Below are positions 39,219 to 48,673 of a stretch of 56,817 nt of DNA, one piece after another. The translations under genes were made by a program, and so were the position numbers. This DNA is from Deltaproteobacteria bacterium (lineage in GTDB: Bacteria; SAR324; XYD2-FULL-50-16): positions 1-56,817 of the forward strand of contig JABGPJ010000088.1 in assembly GCA_018645005.1 (NCBI GenBank), in the 5' to 3' direction. The notes beneath the pieces are model-generated. The model worked only from the letters and a program-made list of their open reading frames with translations, was not told the DNA's origin and did no database searches. Numbering within the stretch: position 1 is the first letter of the stretch; every line of letters begins with the position of its first letter.

Positions 39219-39295
39219 TGGTACACCCGAAGGGATTTGAACCCCTGGCCCCCTGTTCCGCAAACAGGTGCTCTATCCAACTGAGCTACGGGTGC
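39219..39295 (-). tRNA. tRNA-Arg(GCG)
   Basis: gcacccgtagctcagttggatagagcacctgttt GCG gaacaggggg...ggttcaaatcccttcgggtgtacca; A20 in D-loop. Confidence 0.9.
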
Positions 39296-39317
39296 AGATT
39301 TTTTGATGATTGGTTAC

Positions 39318-39407
39318 TGGCGGAGAGACGGGGATTCGAACCCCGGGTACCCTTGCGAGTACAACAGATTAGCAATCTGCCCCGATCGGCCTCTCTGGCA
39401 TCTCTCC
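39318..39407 (-). tRNA. tRNA-Ser(GCT)
   Basis: ggagagatgccagagaggccgatcggggcagattGCTaatctg...cggggttcgaatccccgtctctccgcca. Confidence 0.95.
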
Positions 39408-39567
39408 GTTTTTGTTTTGCGACGCTACGACGTTTTCTTGAAAGTCTCTTCCTGTCAAACCCACTTTCTCAGCCAGACAGATCTTTAAGGCTGAGATAAG
39501 AAATTTAAATGAATCTAGCAGGAGCGCTGTAGGAAAAAATTCCGACTTGTCAAGGATGACAACATTC

Positions 39568-39653
39568 TGGAAGAGGGAGGGGGATTCGAACCCCCGATAC
39601 TTACGTATAACGGTTTTCAAGACCGCCGGATTCAACCACTCTCCCATCCCTCC
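39568..39653 (-). tRNA. tRNA-Ser(TGA)
   Basis: ggagggatgggagagtggttgaatccggcggtctTGAaaaccg...gggggttcgaatccccctccctcttcca. Confidence 0.94.
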
Positions 39654-39662
39654 AGTTGATCT

Positions 39663-40946
39663 CTAATCATACGTTCTCATTTCGATTTTTGTCAAGCCTC
39701 TCATGTAGGGAATCAGCACTTCTGGTATTTTTATACTGCCATCTGACATTTGATTGTTTTCCAGGATGGCAACCACTGTTCTTCCAACAGCCAGGGCTGA
39801 ACCATTCAGGGTGTGGACGTATCTCGTCTTTCCACCTTCATTCGGTTTAAAACGGATATTCGCTCTTCGTGCCTGAAAATCGGTACAGTTGGAGCAACTG
39901 GATATTTCACGATAACGATCTTCAGAAGGTACCCACACCTCAATGTCATAACATTTTGCAGCACTAAAACCAATATCGGCTGAGCAGAGCGAGATCACAC
40001 GATAGGGCAACTCAAGTCTTTCCAGAATTTCTGTCGCGTTTTTTAGCAGCAGTTCCAGCTCTTCATAGGATTTATCGGGATGGGTTAATTTGACGAGCTC
40101 TACTTTGTTAAACTGATGCTGCCGGATATACCCTTTGGTATCTTTGCCGTACGAGCCAGCTTCGCTGCGGAAACAAGGGGTGTGGGCTGTCAGGTAAACT
40201 GGAAGGGCATCCTCTTTCAGGATCTCTTCTCGATAGATATTGGTCAACGGTACTTCGGCTGTGGGTAGAAGATACAGACCGTCGGTGGTTTTGAAAAGAT
40301 CTTCTTCGAATTTAGGCAGTTGGCCAGTCCCAGTCAGGCATTGGCTGTTTATCAACAACGGTGGAATTACCTCTTCGAAACCATGATTTTCGGTATGAAT
40401 ATCGAGCATAAAGTTCATCAAAGCACGTTCAAGTCTGGCGGCTGCACCTTTGACCAGCGTAAAGCGGGAATGGGCCAGTTTAACTCCCCGAGGCGCATCT
40501 AAAATATCTAATTGTTCAGCCAGATCAGCATGATGCTTGACAGGAAAATCAAAAACCGGTAATTTCCCCCAACGGTAATTTTCCGGATTGTCTTCCTCTG
40601 ATTGGCCAATAGGAGTTGATTCGTGAAGTGAATTGGGTATCGTTAGCATTCTGTTATTGATTTCATCTGTCAGATCCCGTAATTTTGAATCACCTGTTTT
40701 GATTTCATCTCCCAGACGTCTTGTCTCCTCAATCAATGTCTGTTTCTCCAGCGGATCGACTTTTCCTTTCCCGATCTTTCCAGAATTTTCATTCCGCTGC
40801 TGTTTTATCTGATCCAGTCTGAAAATGATCTCTTTTCTTTCGTTATCAAGATCCAGGATTTTCTGTAGATCCACGTCGGTTTTTCGATTTTTTAATGTTG
40901 CCGTTACCTGTTCCGGATCGTTTCGTAATATTTTGATATCTATCAT
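39663..40946 (-). CDS. serS: Serine--tRNA ligase
   Basis: MIDIKILRNDPEQVTATLKNR; TGTGQLPKFEEDLF; PTAEVPLTNIYREEIL; FRSEAGSYGKDTKGYIRQHQFNKVELV. Confidence 0.98.
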   Translation of the reverse strand: MIDIKILRNDPEQVTATLKNRKTDVDLQKILDLDNERKEIIFRLDQIKQQRNENSGKIGKGKVDPLEKQTLIEETRRLGDEIKTGDSKLRDLTDEINNRMLTIPNSLHESTPIGQSEEDNPENYRWGKLPVFDFPVKHHADLAEQLDILDAPRGVKLAHSRFTLVKGAAARLERALMNFMLDIHTENHGFEEVIPPLLINSQCLTGTGQLPKFEEDLFKTTDGLYLLPTAEVPLTNIYREEILKEDALPVYLTAHTPCFRSEAGSYGKDTKGYIRQHQFNKVELVKLTHPDKSYEELELLLKNATEILERLELPYRVISLCSADIGFSAAKCYDIEVWVPSEDRYREISSCSNCTDFQARRANIRFKPNEGGKTRYVHTLNGSALAVGRTVVAILENNQMSDGSIKIPEVLIPYMRGLTKIEMRTYD

Positions 40947-41019
40947 GGGCCTGTTTCTCTGGTTGGTGAATTTGATGTAAATATTTATTGAATCAGATAT
41001 ATGTGCCGATGTGAGCGAG

Positions 41020-42279
41020 TCACCGGACCTTGAAATAGATCATGGCAGAAATCACCAGCAACGCGACTGCCCGCAAATGGTTTTTCCAGATGACTTTATT
41101 GTTGATATGTTCCCGATTCGAGTATTGATCTTCGACAGGTACACGTCCCATGCCCAGCTTCAGAAGAAAATTGTGCCAGATGGAATTGATTTCTGACTGT
41201 TCTTCCGAATAGGTTAACATTGATTGCTGATGGTGATGATAAGGCGCTTTGTAAAAAAATCGGTTTTTTTCTGCCCATGCTCTTCCATGTTTCCAAAGTG
41301 CGATTTTAAACCAGAGACGCTGAATGATCGAGCTGATGGCAGCAATAACAAATGTTCCTCCAATGATCGGCAAATAGAGCTCCGCTTTGACAAAAATAAA
41401 CATGGAACAAACCGTCGCGCCCAGGCCGAGTGAGCCAATATCTCCCATGTAAATGGATGCCGGCGGAGAATTGAAATTCAGAAAAGCCAGACAGGCTGCA
41501 ATAATTGCAATGGCAAAAATGGCCACTTCTTTGATTTCGTCTGAGATATACAGCAATTTTAACCGCTCACTCCACTCTGCATCACCTGCCAGATATGCCG
41601 CACCCGCGATAAAAACCGAACAGGTGATAATGGGCACAGTGGCCAGAGAGTCCAAACCATCTGTCAGATTAACGGCATTTGCCCCACCGACAATGATGAT
41701 CATGGCAATTGGTACAAAAAGCATGGTTGGCAGCTCCGGAAACCAATTTTTCATCGGAATCATGGGAATATGCATTTGTCCGTTGATGCCATCGAAAATC
41801 CAGTAGGTGGCTCCAATCACGCCGAAAGATATAATGAATTCGACAACCAACCGCAGATCCCCCCTTAGCCCATCCGCCTTATCGGAATGGGTATTTCGTG
41901 ATTCTTTTCCGGATTCAATTCTTCTCTTATGAAGCACTTTGGCTAAATCATCAAGACCACCAATGAGCGCAAAGGAAGTGATGATAATGAGAAGAGAGAT
42001 CGTGAACTGATTAATCCAAGCCCAGAGAAAGACTGAGATGACAATGGCAGGTATCATAATAATCCCGCCCATAATCGGCGTTGCTCCTCTATAGGGTCCT
42101 GATGATATTTCTGTTTTTTTAAAATCGGAAGTAATTCCTTTTTGGCGAAACAACCTGATGATGGAGGGAAGAATGAGATTGATGATAAAATAAGTTGTTA
42201 AGAAGGTCAGGCTTCCCCTGAAAACCACCGATTTGAATATCTGATATGGGTATAAATAGTAAAGCAGATCAGCAAGCAT
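41020..42279 (-). CDS. mraY: Phospho-N-acetylmuramoyl-pentapeptide transferase (divergent MraY)
   Basis: GATPIMGGIIMI, GGLDDLAKVLHKR, GANAVNLTDGLDSLA, YMGDIGSLGLGATV, APYHHHQQ. Confidence 0.9.
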   Translation of the reverse strand: MLADLLYYLYPYQIFKSVVFRGSLTFLTTYFIINLILPSIIRLFRQKGITSDFKKTEISSGPYRGATPIMGGIIMIPAIVISVFLWAWINQFTISLLIIITSFALIGGLDDLAKVLHKRRIESGKESRNTHSDKADGLRGDLRLVVEFIISFGVIGATYWIFDGINGQMHIPMIPMKNWFPELPTMLFVPIAMIIIVGGANAVNLTDGLDSLATVPIITCSVFIAGAAYLAGDAEWSERLKLLYISDEIKEVAIFAIAIIAACLAFLNFNSPPASIYMGDIGSLGLGATVCSMFIFVKAELYLPIIGGTFVIAAISSIIQRLWFKIALWKHGRAWAEKNRFFYKAPYHHHQQSMLTYSEEQSEINSIWHNFLLKLGMGRVPVEDQYSNREHINNKVIWKNHLRAVALLVISAMIYFKVR

Positions 42280-42303
42280 GGAAAATCCTTAATAATTAAT
42301 CCT

Positions 42304-42939
42304 TCAGGCCCAATACTCTCGAAATGGATTGAACTTACGTTCTTTACCAATTGTTGTTGAATCCATATGACCGCAAAGAACAATCATTTCATCTTTCAGC
42401 GACATGAGTTTCGTCTTGATAGATTCCATCAGAATCGGCATTGATCCCCCCGGAAAATCGGTCCTTCCGATGCTTCCAGCGAAAAGGGTGTCACCCACAA
42501 AAACCTCTTTATCAAATAGGAAACAGACCCCTCCGGGGGAATGTCCAGGTGTTGTGAGTACAGAAAAGTGGCACTCACCGAAACCGTACTCTTTATCCGG
42601 GTTTATATAATCATCGACTTTTGGCGGTTCAACGTTTAAAAAACCAAAATTTCTCAGGCTTTCCTTAAAAACCGTTGGCTCAAGAAATATCTCATCATCC
42701 GGATGAAGTAAAAAGGGCACGTCTTTCGCCTTTTGTATGTCCAAGACAGCGCCAACATGATCGAAATGCGCATGTGTGTTGATGATATATTTCAAATTGT
42801 ATTTCTGTTCATCTATCAGATTTAGAATCTTTTCGGGTTCTCCACCTGGATCGATAATGATAGCATCACCCGTCTTTTCGCAAGCTAAGATGTAACAATT
42901 GGTTCCGATCGGCGCAACGGAAATGGTTTTTATGATCAT
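42304..42939 (-). CDS. MBL-fold metallo-hydrolase (glyoxalase II-like)
   Basis: INTHAHFDHVGAVLDIQ, TTPGHSPGGVCFLF, FVGDTLFAGSIGRTDFPGGS, LCGHMDSTTIGKE. Confidence 0.93.
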   Translation of the reverse strand: MIIKTISVAPIGTNCYILACEKTGDAIIIDPGGEPEKILNLIDEQKYNLKYIINTHAHFDHVGAVLDIQKAKDVPFLLHPDDEIFLEPTVFKESLRNFGFLNVEPPKVDDYINPDKEYGFGECHFSVLTTPGHSPGGVCFLFDKEVFVGDTLFAGSIGRTDFPGGSMPILMESIKTKLMSLKDEMIVLCGHMDSTTIGKERKFNPFREYWA

Positions 42940-43017
42940 TCGAATTATTCCTTGTGAATATTTAATTAGCGGTCTTGGACAGAAAGATGAAACCTGTTGC
43001 TAAACGGATGTTTTGAC

Positions 43018-44541
43018 TTAGGATGATGTCTCATTTTCCCGCATTAAGGGGAAGAGAATGACATCTCTGATAGTCTTCTGGTCCGTCAACAGCATGACCA
43101 TCCGGTCAATTCCCAGGCCGATGCCACCGGTGGGCGGCATACCGAACTCAAGAGCGTTCAGGAAATCGTCATCCATTGGATGCGTTTCGTCCTCTCCACC
43201 TCTGCCTCTTTCCACCTGTTCCTGAAAAAAATGTCGCTGCATTTCCGGATCGTTTAGTTCACTGTAAGCGTTTCCTAATTCCCAGCCATTGATATACGGT
43301 TCAAACCGTTCGACCAGGGTGGGGTCGTTCCGATGGATTTTGCACAGAGGTGTTGATTCCTTTGGATGATCAATAATAAAAACAGGTTGGATCAGATATT
43401 CCTCACAATAAACCTCAAATATTTCTGAAACAGCGACACCCCTGATAAAGCTTCCTTCGAGTTCAACGCCTTTTTTCTTTAACAGATCAATCAGTTCCGC
43501 ATCGGTTTTTCCATCTACCTCAAATCCAGCGTATTTTTTGATCGCATCTTTCATTGTCAGTCGTTCCCAGGGAGGAGTTAGATCCAGATCCTGCCCCTGA
43601 TATTGAATTTTTGTAGATCCATTAATGGCAAGGGATGCTTTGGCATATATATTTTCAAAATGCACCATCATATCATTGTAATCAGCGTAAGCCTGATAAA
43701 ACTCAATCTGAGTAAACTCAGGATTATGGGTTCGATCGATCCCCTCGTTTCTGAAATCTTTAACAATTTCATAAACCCTTTCGAGGCCGCCGATAATGCA
43801 CCGTTTTAAGAATAATTCATTGGAAATCCGCAAGTAGAGCTTCATGTCCAAGGAATTATGATGCGTTTCAAACGGTCTGGCGCTGGCACCCCCATAGATA
43901 CTTTGCAGGGTTGGGGTTTCCACTTCCATGTATCCCAAATTTTCCAGATAATCCCTTGTGGTTTTGACGATCTGGGAGCGTTTTTTGAAGACATCCACAA
44001 CGTTATCATTGAGTACAAGATCGATGTATCGTTGACGGTAGCGTTGCTCAGTATTTTTGAACTGATCGAAGATCTGTTTCTCCCCATCAACAATTTTCTC
44101 TTTCGGAACCGGTAACGGCCTGACAGTTTTACAAAGAACTTCAAATCGTTTCACATTCAAAGAGAGTTCGCCCGTTCTTGTCATGAACAAACTTCCCCCG
44201 ACACCGATAAAATCCCCTAGATCAAGGCATTTGAAGATATCGTACTGCTCCGGGCCAACGATCTTCTGAGAAACGTATAGTTGTATACGATCAGACCCTT
44301 CTTTTAAATTGCAGAAGGCGGTTTTACCCTGCCTGCGAAAAGCGACCAGACGGCCGGAAATCATAATTTCTGTTTCCCCTTCGATTAACGCGTCTTTGTC
44401 CTCCAGAACCTCTTCTATATGATGACTTCTGTCAAACCTGTAAGGATAAGGATTAATCCCCAATGATCTGAGTTTTTCCAATTTATCTGCACGAGCCTGC
44501 AATTGATTGCTGAGTTCACTCATGTAACGCACCTCTGACAA
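43018..44541 (-). CDS. lysS: Lysine--tRNA ligase (class II)
   Basis: RYRQRYIDLVLN, VETPTLQSIYGGASARPFETHHNSLDMKLYLRISNELFLKRCIIGGLERVYEI, MPPTGGIGLGIDRMVMLLTD. Confidence 0.98.
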   Translation of the reverse strand: MSEVRYMSELSNQLQARADKLEKLRSLGINPYPYRFDRSHHIEEVLEDKDALIEGETEIMISGRLVAFRRQGKTAFCNLKEGSDRIQLYVSQKIVGPEQYDIFKCLDLGDFIGVGGSLFMTRTGELSLNVKRFEVLCKTVRPLPVPKEKIVDGEKQIFDQFKNTEQRYRQRYIDLVLNDNVVDVFKKRSQIVKTTRDYLENLGYMEVETPTLQSIYGGASARPFETHHNSLDMKLYLRISNELFLKRCIIGGLERVYEIVKDFRNEGIDRTHNPEFTQIEFYQAYADYNDMMVHFENIYAKASLAINGSTKIQYQGQDLDLTPPWERLTMKDAIKKYAGFEVDGKTDAELIDLLKKKGVELEGSFIRGVAVSEIFEVYCEEYLIQPVFIIDHPKESTPLCKIHRNDPTLVERFEPYINGWELGNAYSELNDPEMQRHFFQEQVERGRGGEDETHPMDDDFLNALEFGMPPTGGIGLGIDRMVMLLTDQKTIRDVILFPLMRENETSS

Positions 44542-44853
44542 TATTTATTTCTCAATCCAATGTAAATGCAGCCTGCTCCAGGTTGTTTCGCTTCCTCAAC
44601 CTTTCCCTAATCTTTAACCCGAATTGCTGTAAAAGATACTAGAATGACCTGTTCAGCCCGCATTCGTCAAACCATTTTAACTCTTTTCAAGGATGTAAAA
44701 TCATGTTTTTCTCAAAACAGATTTCAGTTTGCATAATCTTCTATCAATTATAACAAAAAAAAGACCGCACCATTCATGACGGATTCTTACCCAATCTTTA
44801 GAAAACAATTGGTGAGAGCGATCAGATTGAATGATAACGGTCTATATTGCTTA

Positions 44854-46059
44854 TTATTTTAAATCCTTACTGGAAAGCTTCATCAATTGTCTGGCCACAA
44901 TCAAATGTTGAATCTGTCCGGTTCCTTCAAATATGTCCGTAATTTTTACATCCCGCATCCACTTTTCAGCCAGATTCTTATAGGTATATCCCAGAGGTCC
45001 AAGAATTTCACAACATTTTTGAACAATCTCTGTCCCGGCTTTTCCAGCCTTTGCTTTACACATAGAAGCCTGCAGACTATTTCTGATTCCAGCATCAGCC
45101 ATAGATGCTGCCTGCCAGATTAATAATCGCATCGCTTCCAGATTCGACTCCATCCTATAAAACTCTTTATGAATGCTGCTCATGTTATAGCCGCTGTTAG
45201 CATAGTCCAACTGCATTCCACTTTCTTCGATCTTCTCCTTTGTGAACTCCATGGCTGCCCTGGCCACACCCAAAGCCATGGCTGCAACAGTCGGCCTGGT
45301 GTTATCGAAAGTCTGCATCACACCGGCAAAGCTTTGTTTTTTCTTAACTTCAGCGCTACCGAGCAGGTTTTCTCTGGGTACTCGACAGTCTTTTAAAACG
45401 AATGTTCCGGTGTCGGAAGCTCGAATACCCAACTTGTGCTCCAGATGCTCCAACTTAAACCCGGGTGTTCCTTTCTCTACGATAAAGGATTTAATCCCTG
45501 CTTTGCCAGCGCTGGGTTCAATATTTGCCCAGACAACAACGATCTCACTCCGATCGGCAGAGGTCACAAATATTTTTTCACCGTTTATCACCCACTCATC
45601 CCCATCCAGTACAGCAGTTGTTTGAACGGCGGCTGAATCAGAACCTGCTTCCGGTTCTGTAATCGCCATAGCTGCCCATCTTGAGCCGAACTTGATTTTT
45701 TGTTCAGGTGTACCAACAGCCGAAATCGCAGCATTTCCAAGTCCCATTCCGGGGAAGGTCAGCATCAATCCCAAGTCCCCCCAGCAAAGTTCCTCTACGC
45801 TCAGAACACCAATCAAATTGTCATACTTTGGACCCGCCGGTTTCTTATCTTTTTTGACCTCTTTCACTTCAACCGGTTTTTTTTCAGCTTCACTTGAATC
45901 CTTCTTCGGCTTAGGAGGTCTCAAAATATCCAGTTCCTTTGGATACGTGTGCTCTTCAATATCATATTTTCTGGCAATGGGCCTGAAAAGGTCTCTGGCG
46001 AGATTATGCATATTTGTACGGGATTGTTTTAATTCTTCGGTCAATTCTAAACTGATCAT
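44854..46059 (-). CDS. Acyl-CoA dehydrogenase with Lys/Glu-rich N-terminal insertion
   Basis: MAITEPEAGSDSAAVQTTAVLDGDEWVINGEKIF; insertion RPPKPKKDSSEAEKKPVEVKEVKKDKKPAGPKYDN; C-terminal DIFEGTGQIQHLIVARQL. Confidence 0.93.
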   Translation of the reverse strand: MISLELTEELKQSRTNMHNLARDLFRPIARKYDIEEHTYPKELDILRPPKPKKDSSEAEKKPVEVKEVKKDKKPAGPKYDNLIGVLSVEELCWGDLGLMLTFPGMGLGNAAISAVGTPEQKIKFGSRWAAMAITEPEAGSDSAAVQTTAVLDGDEWVINGEKIFVTSADRSEIVVVWANIEPSAGKAGIKSFIVEKGTPGFKLEHLEHKLGIRASDTGTFVLKDCRVPRENLLGSAEVKKKQSFAGVMQTFDNTRPTVAAMALGVARAAMEFTKEKIEESGMQLDYANSGYNMSSIHKEFYRMESNLEAMRLLIWQAASMADAGIRNSLQASMCKAKAGKAGTEIVQKCCEILGPLGYTYKNLAEKWMRDVKITDIFEGTGQIQHLIVARQLMKLSSKDLK

Positions 46060-46087
46060 CTGAATCTCCTTTTTAATTTAATATGGG

Positions 46088-47182
46088 TTATACTGTCGCC
46101 AATCCTTCAATGATACCGATTCCTCTTCCATTTCGATAATAGCGCTCAACGGGGTACTCTTTCGTATAACCGTGCCCACCGAGTAACTGTACACCATAGT
46201 CAACAACTTTCATTGTCTGCTCACCGGCGTACAGTTTTGCAAGATAAGCCTCTCTTTTGGCATCCTTTCCAGCCTCAAGCCTGGATGCGGCTTTCCAGGT
46301 CATCAATCTCATGGCCTCAACCTCATAGCCCATTTCAGCAATCATGAAAGCAACTGATTGTCGATGTACAATCGGTTCGCCAAATTGCTGTCTATCTTTC
46401 GAATAATTCATGGCAAATTCAAACGAAGCCCTTGATACTCCTGTGCCGATGGCCGACATGCCAATCCGTGTTTTTTGTAAAAACATCTCGTAATCACAAC
46501 CGGATGTTTCTCCTAATCGATCTTCAAAGGGAATCTCACAATTCTCAAAAGTGATTTCATAAGTAGGCAAAGATCGCAGCCCGGTATTCTCTTCCAGTTC
46601 ACTGATTTTCATCCCTGGATTGTCTTTTGCAATTATGAACAAATTTCCGGTCCCTTCCAAAGATGCTGCGACTAGAATATGACTCGCTTGAGCGGCCATG
46701 GGCACAAAACATTTTGAGCCATTTAGTTGGTAAGAACCGTTCTTTTCCTCCACAACAGTCTTAAGGTTTTCAGGTTCAAATCCAAAATGTGGTTCATTAA
46801 TGGCAAGTGTACAGGGATTGAATTTTTCTTCGCAAAAAAGCGGAAGATATTTGCTCTTCTGGCTCTCAGTTCCCATATTGATCAACGGACTGATGATCAG
46901 AGAAGGTAAAGTAGCCAAAACAGCGAAAGATAGATCCCCATAAGCGAGTTCCTCCAGAATTATGGCAGTCGTAATCGGAGAATCTTCCAGACCGAAGCCG
47001 CCCATTTTTTCAGGCACCATCGAAACCGAAGCACCCAACTCCCAGGCCTTTTGGACTGCATCCGGTGGTATCTCCCTCTTCTCTTCCATATCCGCCGCAT
47101 TTTCCGTCACGATATTCTTGACCAGTTTTGCCACTTCATCCTTAATCATTTTCTGCTCTTTCGACATTTCCAAACTAAACAT
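46088..47182 (-). CDS. Acyl-CoA dehydrogenase
   Basis: GGFGLEDSPITTAIILEELAYGDLSFA; QLLGGHGYTKEYPVERYYRNGRGIGIIEG. Confidence 0.93.
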   Translation of the reverse strand: MFSLEMSKEQKMIKDEVAKLVKNIVTENAADMEEKREIPPDAVQKAWELGASVSMVPEKMGGFGLEDSPITTAIILEELAYGDLSFAVLATLPSLIISPLINMGTESQKSKYLPLFCEEKFNPCTLAINEPHFGFEPENLKTVVEEKNGSYQLNGSKCFVPMAAQASHILVAASLEGTGNLFIIAKDNPGMKISELEENTGLRSLPTYEITFENCEIPFEDRLGETSGCDYEMFLQKTRIGMSAIGTGVSRASFEFAMNYSKDRQQFGEPIVHRQSVAFMIAEMGYEVEAMRLMTWKAASRLEAGKDAKREAYLAKLYAGEQTMKVVDYGVQLLGGHGYTKEYPVERYYRNGRGIGIIEGLATV

Positions 47183-47394
47183 ACGAGCCTCCTGTCATAT
47201 TCAGGTTCAGTCTATATATACAAAGCCACATACAAAAATCAATCTCAACCGGTGTTGTGTTACGGTCCACTCTACCATGCATTGTGGGTTTAATTGGTCC
47301 GATCCAATGGCCGGTGTTTTCCAAGTGTCCTATATGTCGTTATTTAACTATTCCAGGAGACACTTTGTCAATATTTTACGAACGAACGTTCTTT

Positions 47395-48408
47395 TTATTC
47401 GAGATGTTTTTCCCTTAGTTTATCAATTGTTTCCCGGCTGATATCCGCTTTTTTAATTAGGAAATCAATTGCTGATCCGTAAGCCTTTTCCAGGTGATCA
47501 AGTAAGGCTGTCATGGCATATTCGGGAGCCGAGAAAAACGGTTTCATTTTATCTGAATTGACGCCCTGCTCTTCAATCATCTTCTTAACTCTTATCCATA
47601 CATCTTTAATGTATCCATTGGACAAAAGGTAGTCAGACAGGATGGTTTCTCTGGGAATTTGGAGAGCAGATAAAATGAGAGCAGCACAGATACCGGTTCG
47701 ATCTTTTCCAGCGGTACAGTGAAAAAATACGGGTGGGCAGTCATTTTTCGCCAGATGCCTGATTATATCTCCCCAGGTAGTCGCATAATTTTCAGCATTT
47801 TCAAGATAGCCTTTGATGATTGTCTCCTCCTTAATCCAGTCCATTTTATTCTTTTTCAACCGTTCTAAAGCAGAAATAAAATTAAACTCGCCGTGAGTCA
47901 CAGGCAGATGTTGATACTCAAGAGGGTGGTTTTCTGGAAATCGATTGGGTCCTTTTTGAACCTCTTCAGCGCGCCGAAAGTCGAAAATCAGACCAATATT
48001 CATCTGCTTGATCAGCAAAAGATCCGATTCCGTTGCTCTTTGCAAGCTGTCGCCACGAAAGAGTTGTCCCCATTTTGTGTGCTTCCCGTCTTTTGACCTG
48101 TATCCACCCATATCTCTGAAATTTACTGTCCCAGTCATTGGAACACGTCTTTCACCCACCCATATCCCTTCGTTATTCTCGGGGATTAGCCGGTAGTAAT
48201 TACGAACCTCATTCTGGGGGTCTGTAAGAATGAGGTGATGATCACTCGTTTTTTCGATCAGTTTGCATGTCACAGTTTGATTGGCAGCAGATGATTGATA
48301 GATTGAGACGAAACCCTGATAACTACGCGGATTCCATTTGATCTTGATTTGGTTTTCATCAATGCGTTCAATACAGATATCGATCAGCGATTTATCGGAT
48401 TCAGGCAT
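47395..48408 (-). CDS. Protein tyrosine/serine phosphatase (Y_phosphatase3-like)
   Basis: FRDMGGYRSKDGKHTKWGQLFRGDSL and P-loop VFFHCTAGKDRTGICAALIL. Confidence 0.9.
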   Translation of the reverse strand: MPESDKSLIDICIERIDENQIKIKWNPRSYQGFVSIYQSSAANQTVTCKLIEKTSDHHLILTDPQNEVRNYYRLIPENNEGIWVGERRVPMTGTVNFRDMGGYRSKDGKHTKWGQLFRGDSLQRATESDLLLIKQMNIGLIFDFRRAEEVQKGPNRFPENHPLEYQHLPVTHGEFNFISALERLKKNKMDWIKEETIIKGYLENAENYATTWGDIIRHLAKNDCPPVFFHCTAGKDRTGICAALILSALQIPRETILSDYLLSNGYIKDVWIRVKKMIEEQGVNSDKMKPFFSAPEYAMTALLDHLEKAYGSAIDFLIKKADISRETIDKLREKHLE

Positions 48409-48673
48409 TTTATTTAAGGGGCAGCAGGTTTAGGTCCATAAATTGATTTTCATAAAGAAATGTTGACTGTTTAGGGCCGTTTCTAATTGTTCAGGTCTAT
48501 ATAATAAAAAAACCACCGTGATAAATCCAATGAAAACCTGCGTCAGGAACAAGGTTCTTTAGCTTTTTACTAGACGCAGGCAGGTCAAGCCTGATAATTA
48601 TGGCTATACGGCTTATTATTAAAGGATCGAATGATTTGATCCGGTCTTCTGAATAATCGCATTACGGCACTTC

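Noticed and set aside
38831-39647. Short ORFs across the SRP RNA/tRNA cluster (e.g. 38937-39203, 39092-39499, 39369-39647)
   Set aside because: They read through structured RNA genes; translations such as ERRGFEPRVPLRVQQ are typical tRNA-derived false ORFs.
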